From Pyronema omphalodes (lineage: Eukaryota; Ascomycota; Pezizomycetes; Pezizales; Pyronemataceae), in NCBI GenBank assembly GCA_024516155.1, contig JAJJXM010000006.1:1054001-1118000 (forward strand): DNA of 64,000 nucleotides, read 5' to 3'. A model generated the notes under the pieces. That model saw only the letters and a list, made by a program, of their open reading frames with translations, did not search any database and had not been told where the DNA came from. Every line of letters starts with the position of its first letter. Within the stretch, counting starts at the first letter, position 1. Below are positions 43,969 to 52,411 of the stretch, in pieces. A program made the position numbers and the translations under genes.

Positions 43969-46900
43969 TTATCCGTCAAAAGCCGCGTATCCCATAACCG
44001 CTACTCCTCCGTCCATCCTTTCCTTGTCGTTATTATCAAGTGGTGTAGCTCTATAGCGTATCTCCCTCGAGTACCCCAAGCCCGTCCGTTTGGCGAACTT
44101 CAGTAACGCAGATATGCCGGTCTGGTTGCTGAAGAGTTGTGGTATGGTGAAGTTTGTGGATGTTGCCTGGCATAGTTCTTGTCGTGCGGTATGTAGTTTG
44201 GGGCAGTCGAGTAGGTAATGTTCCGCGGATATGAAGCCAGATCCGCAGTCGCAGGTGGTTGGTTGTTGTTCGGGGTGGGGATCAATTGGTGTACGTCCGC
44301 ATCTGATGCGGAAGAGGGCCCGTGAGGTGCGGAAGGGTAGGTGTTCCAGGTGTTTAGGGTACGACAGCGAAGGGGGTAGTCCATCCGTGGCGTCTTTTTG
44401 CCATTGTTGAAGGAAGTGTTGTCTGATTTGGGCTTTCATCCAAGCATGCGAGGTGATGGCTGCGTTGCAGGTGTTTTGTGATTGTGCGCCGAGTTTTGCT
44501 AAGCTGTCTGCAAGTTCGTTGCCGGTGATGTTTGTGTGCGAGGGGGTCCAGACCGTGGTGAAGGTCCATCCCTTGGTAGCGAGGTGTTGTGCTAGTTGGA
44601 GTGTTTCTCGCGCGTACTGGTGGTTGTTGGTATTGTTGCGTAGGGTCTCTATGGCCGCTTGGTTGTCGAGGCATAGGAATACTTTTGCTGGTTGTTTGTC
44701 TAGGAGCATGCGTAAACCTTCCGTTGTGGCGTGTAGTTCTGTGTCGAAGACTTCGCATCGTGTTCCGAGGTGGCAGTGGTGTGATTGGAGGTGTTGTGGC
44801 CCGTTTGTTGTTATTTGGTAGAGGGCTGCCCCGCAACCTGTGCTGTTGTTGTCCAGTTTGGATCCATCGGTGTAGAGGAGGTATGTGCCGGTTGGTAGTG
44901 TGTTCAGCCAGAAGAGGTGGCGGGTGTTGGGTTGGTCTGTCTTGTTCGGGTTCGGTGAGGATGTGGTGGGGATGTGGAAGGCTGGGTTTTCTGGGGTGCG
45001 GTTTTCGATTGTGCCGACCAGTAGATGTTCAATGTGGCTTCGGAGGTGTGATAGTCCGGGTGAGGTTTTTGGGCATTTCGGTGTGGGTTTGAGGCCTGCT
45101 AATGGGTGGTGAGCGGGTAGGAAGAGGAGTCGCAGCGCATATTTTGCTGAAAGATAATCGAGGTAAATGTGGAGGGGAGGTAGGTGTGCGCAGATCCGTA
45201 GTTTCGTGAGGTTTGTGCTTAGGGTGAGTCCTGTGGCCCAGCGGATAGCGTTGTGGTATGTTGCTGTTAGTGGTCGCAGAGTGGTGTCTTTCCCGGTCCA
45301 CCAGGCTGGTGAGGCCCACAGCATTTTTGGAAGGAGGAGGGTGAGGATGAGGTGTCGTGCCATATGGGTGTTCAGTCCGTTTGAGCGATGGCGAAGGTGT
45401 AGGAGGGAGCCCAGGGTATTCTTGCCGGCTGCTGCAGCTTGTGTTGTGTGTGGGATGAAGGTGAGTGATTCGTCAATGTTGACGCCGAGGTATTTGATGC
45501 TTCGGGTTGGCGTTATCGTTGTGTTGTTCAGTGTGAGTTGGGGAAGAGATGTGAGGTCCGTTGCTTTGTGGTGGCTTGCACTTGGGACGCAGTGGAGGAG
45601 TTCAGTTTTGTCTGGGGAGAAGTTGAGGCCGAGGTGTTTGCCACGTTCTGTGAAGTGCTCAGTTCGTGTTTTGAGGCGGTCTATCGCGAAGTGTCTGGAG
45701 TTTGCTGATTGGAGCAGGCCGGTGTCGTCGACGTATGACGCGGTGAGTTCCTTAGCTGGTTGGTGGTTGACTTCGAGCATAGCGTTGGCATAGATGAGGA
45801 AGAGGATAGGTGAGGCGGGTGATCCTTGCGGCAATCCACATCGAAATGGCTTGGGTGTCTCTAGTTGTTGATCAAAGGAGAAGGCTAATGTGCGATTGGA
45901 GGTGAATGCTTTTGTCCATGCAATGAGGTAGGCAGGCATGTGACGCTGTCGCATCACCTGGAGGAGGAGTGTTGGGTTGGTGTTGTTGAAGGCGCCCTCG
46001 ATGTCATGTGCCAGAAGGGTAGGGTGAGGTGGGTGTTTCATTTTTCCGGTGGTGGGGATTGCGAGGTCGGTGCTGATGGGCGTGACGATTGCCAGTAGTG
46101 CGTCTATTGCTGAGTATTGTTGTCGGGCCCCCATCTGGTGTGGCGATATGGCAAGGCATGCGGAGGCTGATTTGGCTAGTCGTAGAGCGGCAATCTTCTC
46201 GTATACCTTGGAAATGCATGGTAGGAGGGATATCGGGCGGTATGACTTTGGCGAAGTGTATGTTCTTTTGCCTGGTTTGGGAATGACTACGCATCGAGCT
46301 ACCTTCCATTGCTCTGGGAAGGTCTCGTGTCGGAGGAGGGCGTTGAATAGTTTGGCTAGTGCGGAATGTTGGGCTTGGTGGTATTTGGCGATCAGTTGGT
46401 AGGTGATGTTGTCGTGTCCGGGTGCTGATGCATATTTTAATTTTTGTATGACTTGGCTTACTTCGTCGTTGGTTATGGGGTGGAAGTTGTCAGTTGTGTC
46501 GTTGTGTGTTCTGACAAATCGGGGTGGGATGTCAGGAGGCTGATGTGTTTGGTGTGGGAATAGGGAGTTTCGTAGTATGGTGCATTTTTCTTCGAACGTT
46601 TCCTTTCCTTCAAGGGGTGGGAGTGGTCGGTTGTGTGTGTCACCAGCGGTGAGGCAGTTCCAAACGTCTGTGGAGGTGGAGTTCTGTAGCCGTGTCACCC
46701 AGTATTGTTCCTTGGCGAATTGAACTGCTTGCTTCCATTCGTAGCGCTGGTGTTTGGCTTGCAGCTTGAGGGTGGGGTTTGTGCGGTCTGAGCGATAGCG
46801 TCGTTCAGCGTGTTGTAGTTTCTTTTTCTTTTTGTTGAGGTCTGGATGCCACCATGGCGCGTGCTTTGCTCTGGGCTGGACCCATGGTACTGCGGCATCG

Positions 46901-47760
46901 GTAGCTTTGTGAATGAGGGAGGTGATATCTTCGGCTGCACGGTGGGCAGTCCGTGCGTTTGTGATGTTGTCGAGGTTGACAGGGTTGTCGATGATCGTTT
47001 GCTGATACAATTGCCAGTTGGCTTTGCGCCATGCTCGTTTGGGTGTTTTGTTGGGGGTGGTGAGGTTCATGTGGATAGTGCAGATTGCGTGATCGGAGGT
47101 GGAGTCTGGGTTGATTTCGTGGATGAGGATTTTGTCTGTAATGCTACCTGCAGAAAAGCATAGGTCGATGACCGACGGTCGCATTCCGTTGCGTGGGTAG
47201 TGTGTTGGGATGCCTGGTTCGTTGTGCAGGATGAAGTGATGTTGGTCCATCCAAGTTGCGATTGTATTGGAGTGATCTCGGTGGCGTCGGAGTTGGTCGT
47301 CATCTATGGTAGTAGTGCCCCCCCACCATTCATGGTGGGCGTTCATGTCCCCCATGATGATTGCAGGGATCTGGGGTCGAAAGGAGGGGAGGAGGTCGGC
47401 TAGGGCGTTTGGTCTTCCAGGTGAGTAGAAGTTGTAGATCATTATTGGTTGGTTATTAGGCAGGCAGAGTTTGGTGCCAAGGAATGAATTCTGGTGCGTG
47501 AAGGTGGTGGTTGCATATACCCCTGGTAGTCGGCGTATGTAGGTGGTGCATAGTGGCTTTTCGTCTGTGGGGGTGAACATATGGAAATCGGGATGTGTTG
47601 GCGGGAGTTTGGTGTGTTCGATAGCGGGTTCTTGGAGAAGTATAACGAGTGTTTTTGGGTTAGATGCAAATGTTTGTAGTGCTGATGTTGTTGTAGCATG
47701 TCCTTTTGCGCAGTTCAGCAGCTGCACACATGCTGTGTCCATTTTTGTTGTGTTATTCAT
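43969..47760 (-). CDS. LINE2 ORF2: endonuclease-RT-RNase H
   Basis: 1,263 codons, intact. N-terminal APE-type endonuclease (QEP near residue 38; D138 in GDMNAHH; SDHA near 217). Reverse transcriptase about 430-720 with the catalytic YVDD at 676-679. RNase H about 958-1090 with D965 in TDGSK, E in DTELHA, D in CLDNQA and D in GNELAD. C-terminal Cys/His motif (CDC...H...C near 1180). All key residues I checked are present, so it should nick DNA, copy its RNA by target-primed reverse transcription and degrade the RNA strand. Its ATG overlaps the ORF1 stop (ATGA), implying coupled translation. Confidence 0.95.
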   Translation of the reverse strand: MNNTTKMDTACVQLLNCAKGHATTTSALQTFASNPKTLVILLQEPAIEHTKLPPTHPDFHMFTPTDEKPLCTTYIRRLPGVYATTTFTHQNSFLGTKLCLPNNQPIMIYNFYSPGRPNALADLLPSFRPQIPAIIMGDMNAHHEWWGGTTTIDDDQLRRHRDHSNTIATWMDQHHFILHNEPGIPTHYPRNGMRPSVIDLCFSAGSITDKILIHEINPDSTSDHAICTIHMNLTTPNKTPKRAWRKANWQLYQQTIIDNPVNLDNITNARTAHRAAEDITSLIHKATDAAVPWVQPRAKHAPWWHPDLNKKKKKLQHAERRYRSDRTNPTLKLQAKHQRYEWKQAVQFAKEQYWVTRLQNSTSTDVWNCLTAGDTHNRPLPPLEGKETFEEKCTILRNSLFPHQTHQPPDIPPRFVRTHNDTTDNFHPITNDEVSQVIQKLKYASAPGHDNITYQLIAKYHQAQHSALAKLFNALLRHETFPEQWKVARCVVIPKPGKRTYTSPKSYRPISLLPCISKVYEKIAALRLAKSASACLAISPHQMGARQQYSAIDALLAIVTPISTDLAIPTTGKMKHPPHPTLLAHDIEGAFNNTNPTLLLQVMRQRHMPAYLIAWTKAFTSNRTLAFSFDQQLETPKPFRCGLPQGSPASPILFLIYANAMLEVNHQPAKELTASYVDDTGLLQSANSRHFAIDRLKTRTEHFTERGKHLGLNFSPDKTELLHCVPSASHHKATDLTSLPQLTLNNTTITPTRSIKYLGVNIDESLTFIPHTTQAAAAGKNTLGSLLHLRHRSNGLNTHMARHLILTLLLPKMLWASPAWWTGKDTTLRPLTATYHNAIRWATGLTLSTNLTKLRICAHLPPLHIYLDYLSAKYALRLLFLPAHHPLAGLKPTPKCPKTSPGLSHLRSHIEHLLVGTIENRTPENPAFHIPTTSSPNPNKTDQPNTRHLFWLNTLPTGTYLLYTDGSKLDNNSTGCGAALYQITTNGPQHLQSHHCHLGTRCEVFDTELHATTEGLRMLLDKQPAKVFLCLDNQAAIETLRNNTNNHQYARETLQLAQHLATKGWTFTTVWTPSHTNITGNELADSLAKLGAQSQNTCNAAITSHAWMKAQIRQHFLQQWQKDATDGLPPSLSYPKHLEHLPFRTSRALFRIRCGRTPIDPHPEQQPTTCDCGSGFISAEHYLLDCPKLHTARQELCQATSTNFTIPQLFSNQTGISALLKFAKRTGLGYSREIRYRATPLDNNDKERMDGGVAVMGYAAFDG

Positions 47761-49238
47761 AATTCTTCTGTTCTCATTGCGTCAGGTGTGGGTTGCCTGC
47801 TTGCTTCGGCTTGGGCAGGGTTGGCATTGTTGATTTGATCTATGTGTTTGATGCGTGTTGGGCACAGGGGGTCGTTTGCTTTGTGGGGTCCGTTGCAGTT
47901 TGAGCATTTGATTGGTGGGTGGGTGCAGGACATTCCAGCCTTGCATGACGGAATGGAGCATGGATGGGTCTTGGTGCTGTGGTTCTGTGCACAGACGGCG
48001 CATGTAGGTTCGGTGGCTTTGCAAAGTCTGGGGTGGTGGCCGAATTGTTGGCAGTTGGTGCATTGGGAGGATGGTTGCCAGGAGTGGTATTCCCCTATCT
48101 TGCAGAGGCGGTTGCAAATTGCAAGTCTATTGGTGCCTAGTTTGTTCAGATTGATGGTGCCCACAAGTGAGACTACTAGAGTGGATGCAGTCTTTTCTGC
48201 ACGGCGTTCAGTGGGGACCAGCCAGCGCGGGTCTTGTCCGAGGCGTAGGGAGGGATAGGTCGACTCGATTTCTGATCGGATGTATGTGAGGCTAGCGTTG
48301 GTGGGAACATTGTGTAGAAGGAATTTAGTCCAGCGCTCATTAATGCGTGCATCGGAGGGTCGGAAGTTGTTGGTGACGTTGGTGATAATCTGCAGGTATG
48401 GGGCGTAGGCCTCGGCCTTGGTGGTGGGATTGGTGGTGAGGACAAGGCGGTTGTTGCTAGTTATGCGGGCCAAGGTAAATGCAGGTAGGTTGATATCGGT
48501 GGAGTTTTTGATGGCGGTGTTGATGGCGTCTAGTGCGTGGTTGGCTGTGGTGTCGGCATCGGTGATCTTTTCCTCCAGGGTAATGATAACCTCGCGGTCG
48601 ACTCGTGGGAGAGCTTTCGGAATCAAGGTGGTAGGGGCTTTCTTGTCTTTCTTGGCCCTAACTGTAATGAATGGTTTTTCTTCGACAGTGGCAGATAGCC
48701 TAGAAGCAAGGGACTGCTCATTGTACCACGCGTTGGCAGGGTTGCTGAGGGGGGTGGGCTGGTAGAGGGGTACGGCAGGGGTGGGCGCGGGGGCGGTGAA
48801 ACGTCCCTGTTCGGCTGATGCTTTCCCGGGGGTCTTTGTGTTGGCAGGCTGGAGTTTCCGGATCTGGTTGGTGAGTTCGGTGACGTGACGTTCAAGCTGG
48901 GCGATACGGTTGGCGCTGGCATTGTGGGCGTTGGCGAAGGCATTTTCCATGCGGTCAAAGCGGGCAAGAATCTGGTTCAGGAAGGTGGGGTTGATGGTGT
49001 CAAACATGATGGGGCGGTTGATGTCGTCCGGAGCAGTGTTGTTGAGGCGCTTGCGTGGGGAGCTAGTGCCGGTAGCGATGATGCGTTGGGGTACTGGGGT
49101 TGCGTAGCGGGGAGGAGCAGGAGAGAATGTCTCAGACTGAGGGGGCTGAGTGAGGGAGACGGCGGGGGCAGCAGAGGCGGAGCGTTGCTGTTGCTGTTGT
49201 TGGTTTCCGAATAAAGTGGGGATCTTTTGCTGGGACAT
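47757..49238 (-). CDS. LINE2 ORF1: RNA-binding gag-like protein
   Basis: 493 codons from MSQQKIPT. The frame is open upstream, but that stretch crosses the element's 5' end, so this ATG is preferred; the equivalent ATG starts LINE1 and LINE3 ORF1. Gln- and Pro-rich N-terminus, a short coiled-coil-like stretch (~90-140), and a C-terminal series of Cys/His knuckles (~390-465: C-TNC-QQFGH-HPRL-C, C-AVC-AQNH and C-SNC-NGPH patterns). It probably forms the RNP with element RNA. Confidence 0.9.
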   Translation of the reverse strand: MSQQKIPTLFGNQQQQQQRSASAAPAVSLTQPPQSETFSPAPPRYATPVPQRIIATGTSSPRKRLNNTAPDDINRPIMFDTINPTFLNQILARFDRMENAFANAHNASANRIAQLERHVTELTNQIRKLQPANTKTPGKASAEQGRFTAPAPTPAVPLYQPTPLSNPANAWYNEQSLASRLSATVEEKPFITVRAKKDKKAPTTLIPKALPRVDREVIITLEEKITDADTTANHALDAINTAIKNSTDINLPAFTLARITSNNRLVLTTNPTTKAEAYAPYLQIITNVTNNFRPSDARINERWTKFLLHNVPTNASLTYIRSEIESTYPSLRLGQDPRWLVPTERRAEKTASTLVVSLVGTINLNKLGTNRLAICNRLCKIGEYHSWQPSSQCTNCQQFGHHPRLCKATEPTCAVCAQNHSTKTHPCSIPSCKAGMSCTHPPIKCSNCNGPHKANDPLCPTRIKHIDQINNANPAQAEASRQPTPDAMRTEEL

Positions 49239-49475
49239 TGTGTTCCCGCGCAAAGGAGAAGAAGTAAGAGTAAAAGCAATAGAGGAGGCTGTGCAACCTT
49301 CGATCGAGAAGTAAACTAATCTGATCTTGGTTTTATTGCGACTAGAGCTACTATGGCTATTGCGCTCCACCTACTTCATGCCCATACCCTGCAACACCGC
49401 AGTTGCTCTGGGATACAACCACCCGCGCGACCTATAATACTATGTACAGGAGATCCGGCTATGCCCAGGGTATTT

Positions 49476-49500
49476 CAAACAAAAACAAAAACAAAAACAC
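49476..49500 (-). repeat. A-rich simple repeat in LINE3 3' region
   Basis: CAAAAA units on the plus strand (GTTTTT on the coding strand), with more A-rich sequence near 49535-49555. Low complexity. Confidence 0.7.
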
Positions 49501-49623
49501 ATAAATCCTACAAAGGAAACCTAAACTAGCCCTTCAAAAACAAAAACAAACAAAGGAAAAGCTACGAGTTACGCGGGTCAAGTGGAGAGTTTGTTAGGTG
49601 TGGTAAGATATCTCTGCAGTCAT

Positions 49624-51021
49624 TTAGAGCTCGCGCTCCATTGACAAATCGTTATCAGTGTTCGGGGCCTTGCCTTTCCCGGCCGGGAGATGTTTGATCC
49701 GTACGGGGCAAAGTGGGTCGGTTGCTGGGTGAGCAGCGCTGCACAGAGCGCATTTCATAGGCGGGTGGGTGCAGGACTTTCCGGCGCGACAAGAGGGGAC
49801 AGGGCATTGGTGGTCCTTGGTGCTGTGTGGTTGGGCGCAGATAGCGCAAGTGGGTTTCTCCGCTTTGCAGAGGGAGGTGTGGTGGCCGTAAGCCTGGCAG
49901 TTCCGGCATTGGGTGGTTGGTGTCCAGGAGAAGTATTCTGTAATACGGCATTTGCGATTACAAAGAAGGAGGGTGTTGGTGCCGATCTGGTTGAGGTTGA
50001 CTACACCGCTAAGGGCAATCACCATTGTTGAGGCTTGTTTGTTGAGGCGGCGGTCAGCTGGAACTAGCCAGCGGGGCTCTTGCATAAGTTGGAGGGTTGG
50101 GTAGGTCGCTTCAATAAGCTGTTTCACGGCTGGACCTGTGGTGTCGGTTGGAAGGTTGTGGACGAGGAATTTTGTCCACCGGCTATTGGTGATTGCGGAG
50201 ATGGGTTTCATGATTTTGATTTCGGTGAGGAGAATCTGCATGTATGGCGCGTATGCAGAGGCAGGGGTGGAAGGGTTGGTTGTTAACACAAATTTGTTGT
50301 GATCATTGAACCTGGCTAGAGTGAAGGGTGGAAGAGGGATTGCCTTGGATTGGATGAGGGTTTCGTTGATGTGGGATAGCATAATAGTCGCTACCGTTTC
50401 TCGAGTTGTGGTCAGTTCGGGGCTGTCTAGTGTGATGATGATCTCCCTTTCGATGCGAGGGAGGGCTTTCGGGATGATGGGGGCCGGTGTATGCTTCTTT
50501 TTCTTGCGAGACACGGTGGTAAATTGTTGATCCTTGCCTTCAACTGATGCAGTAACGCGTTCAGCCCAGGTAAGGTTGCCGGTAGTTGGTTTCTGTGGTT
50601 TGGGGGCGGCTGGGGTGGGGACCCGAACGTTGGACCTTCCCCTTTCGGTGTGGTTGCCCGGTGGCGTGTGGGATGCAGGGGTAGCGGTGAGTTGTCGGCG
50701 CGTACGGTGGAGCTCAGCCGTGATGGAGGCGACTTGTTTTTCGAGTTCCCGTATGCGGTTGGTGCTGGTAGCTTGTGAAGAAAGCAGGGCTTTCTCCATT
50801 CGCTCGACTTGTAGGGATAGCTGGAGGAGGAGTTGGCGGTCTGGTTCGGCAAGTGAAACGCCGGCGGTGGCCGGTCTCGGTTCGTTATCGGCAGGTGCGA
50901 CAGTGGGGCGTTTGCGCGCTCCACTAGGAGTTGGTGTGGATCTTTCGGGGGACGGTGGAGGAGGGGACCCGACATTAACGGTGTTCCTGAACCTGAAAGT
51001 GTCGAGATTGCGTTGAGACAT
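49624..51021 (-). CDS. LINE3 ORF1 (gag-like, zinc knuckles)
   Basis: 465 codons, uninterrupted, starting MSQRNLDT. Resembles LINE2 ORF1 in layout and in stretches such as IPKALPRIEREIIITLD and the C-terminal three-knuckle block (C-RNC-QAYGH-HTSL-C and following, about residues 375-445), but is clearly diverged. Ser/Pro/Thr-rich N-terminus and a Leu/Glu-rich coiled-coil-like stretch (~70-115). It would bind RNA. An intact frame without any partner ORF2 is notable. Confidence 0.85.
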   Translation of the reverse strand: MSQRNLDTFRFRNTVNVGSPPPPSPERSTPTPSGARKRPTVAPADNEPRPATAGVSLAEPDRQLLLQLSLQVERMEKALLSSQATSTNRIRELEKQVASITAELHRTRRQLTATPASHTPPGNHTERGRSNVRVPTPAAPKPQKPTTGNLTWAERVTASVEGKDQQFTTVSRKKKKHTPAPIIPKALPRIEREIIITLDSPELTTTRETVATIMLSHINETLIQSKAIPLPPFTLARFNDHNKFVLTTNPSTPASAYAPYMQILLTEIKIMKPISAITNSRWTKFLVHNLPTDTTGPAVKQLIEATYPTLQLMQEPRWLVPADRRLNKQASTMVIALSGVVNLNQIGTNTLLLCNRKCRITEYFSWTPTTQCRNCQAYGHHTSLCKAEKPTCAICAQPHSTKDHQCPVPSCRAGKSCTHPPMKCALCSAAHPATDPLCPVRIKHLPAGKGKAPNTDNDLSMEREL

Positions 51022-51104
51022 GGTAGAGATGTTCTCAACAAGATAAAAAGAGGAGTCTGCGCAACTACAGACGAGGAGAAAGGGGGGCGAGCACTGGATC
51101 GAAG

Positions 51105-51520
51105 GTAAACTAATCGATCACAGGCCGAATAAACTTAAGGGTCTCGTCCTGAGGTATTGGTGTGGAAAGGTAATCGTCGTAACAAGAGATCAAGTTGCTG
51201 ATGCTGGAGGAGACGGTGGGAAGACTTCGGGTCTTTTACAGACCTTCGTCCACAAGTTCGCCCAGACTTCCTAAGGGAACCAAGTTCAAAACCAAGCTTA
51301 GGAGATAAACGTGGGTCAATCCTTTGACAAATCTGCTGATGGCCAACATCATGCTGCGTGCGCAGTTATATTAATTGCTCATGTGCATGATGACCCTCGT
51401 GTCAGATTGATCCTTGACATTCCTCGCCGTGCTACCACACCTTCCGATCAGGTATTAGGGTTAAGCGCCTAGTGGAGGGTTACTCCACTTGAGCGCATAA
51501 TGCAATGACTCCTCTGATAA
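51105..51520 (-). repeat. D-like LTR D2, inner part
   Basis: On the minus strand it matches the D1 LTR from about GTCAGAGGAGTTCATGCA through the CCTTAAGTTTATTC and GTGATCGATTA blocks. It is bounded on the left by LINE3, inserted at GATCGATTAGTTTAC. On the right the E remnant inserted at a site reading TTATCAGAGG. The 3' end of this LTR is at 7866-7969. Confidence 0.8.
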
Positions 51521-51542
51521 TGTAAACCGGGGGTCTTAGGGT
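51521..51542 (-). repeat. LTR tail of E-III
   Basis: Plus strand TGTAAACCGGGGGTCTTAGG and two more bases, identical to the LTR ends at 52412 and 60314. It marks the outer boundary of the E array. Confidence 0.8.
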
Positions 51543-52345
51543 ACAGCCTGTAACTCTTCTCTTTCACGTTGGCTTGCCGCGGCGGCCTCGTCTTGTTGCT
51601 TCTTCAGGCGATCATGATCAGCCTGTTGTCGTTTCTGGAGTTGTGAAAGGCGGTCCATTGCCTTTCGGAGTCGCTTTTTCTCTTCCGCCAGGTCCGCCTT
51701 CAATGCAGCTTCCTTATTCTTCAATTCCTGCTTGTCTTTGGCCATCCGGGCCTCCAAGTCCTTTTCTTTTTGTCGTAATTCTGCTGCCCATCGTTCGCAG
51801 CTGGCGTTCCATTCCTCCTGTTTTGTGGCTTCCGCTTTATAGAAAGCGATGATGATTTGTTGGTTATTTTCTAACTTTTCGGTATAAGCCTCCATGGTTA
51901 CTGGTCGATGGACCTCGTCATTGGCCCGAGTGATCTGGAGGTCCTCCATTTGTCGTTGCAGCTGAGTATATGCTTCGGCGACCTCCATGAATTGGCGGTT
52001 GGTGAGGTTGAATTGGGCATTTACCGCGTTACCCATCTGTTGTTGTGTTTGTCGGAGGGCTTGGTCCAAGTTGACTTGGATGTTTTCGTATGCCGTTTGC
52101 ATATTCATGAACAGCCGGATTGCATCGCCCTCGTCGTTCTGGATCTGGCTGCGTAGGTTGCTGATGTCTACCGCAGTACGAGCCAGTTTTCTCATCAGGT
52201 CCTCAGCCCGTGGTGGAATGCTCGGAATACTGATGGAATCTGGTATCCCACTCATTTCTACCTCATTACTGACGCCGTCGGTGTCAGCACTGAGGAGAGC
52301 CCATGAGGGGAGGGGTTGGAATTCGTATTCCATAAGTTCAGCCAT
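51536..52345 (-). pseudogene. gag: gag N-terminal fragment of E-III
   Basis: Open frame starting MAELMEYE for about 268 codons, then truncated at the deletion. Strongly charged and coiled-coil-like (residues ~130-265, KEKDLEARMAKDKQEL and similar). It keeps the frame that is lost through several 1-bp indels in E-I, so the two gag copies come from separately decayed elements. Confidence 0.85.
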
Positions 52346-52400
52346 GTCGTAGTATAGTGGCTGATGCGTACTTCTCGATTCACTCGGTGAGGTGTATGAG

Positions 52401-52410
52401 TAAACTTATA
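52401..52410 (-). promoter_or_regulatory. Primer-binding region of E (self-priming candidate)
   Basis: TATAAGTTTA on the minus strand, beginning two bases past the LTR end, pairs with its 10-base complement in the LTR (52554-52563). E-I has the same site (60303-60312) with a one-base-shorter match. It resembles the D1 site. Confidence 0.5.
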
Positions 52411-52411
52411 G

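Larger units (their letters stand above)
43781..49310 (-). mobile_element. LINE2, full-length and apparently intact
   Basis: About 5.53 kb: 5' UTR of ~70 bp (49239-49310), ORF1, ORF2 and a ~190-bp 3' UTR. It has no poly(A) tail; the 3' end reads into AGATTAGTTAAC, the motif shared by all LINE junctions. It lies head-to-tail between LINE1 and LINE3. Domain order (EN-RT-RNase H-zinc motif) fits the Tad/I group known from fungi. Confidence 0.92.
49311..51104 (-). mobile_element. LINE3: ORF1-only LINE derivative
   Basis: 1.8 kb sharing the family's 3' terminus (49311-49370) and an ORF1, but with no endonuclease or RT. The 3' region differs from LINE1/2 and contains A-rich repeats. A start codon for ORF2 survives directly after the ORF1 stop (TAAATG), followed by only nine codons. 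That suggests deletion of ORF2 from a related, more diverged LINE. It may be mobilised in trans by LINE2-type proteins. Confidence 0.8.

Noticed and set aside
51574..52352. Plus-strand ORFs opposite E gag (and 59468-60254, 55267-55689, 63169-63591)
   Set aside because: Antisense shadows of gag and pol. The minus strand has the coiled-coil gag and integrase motifs.
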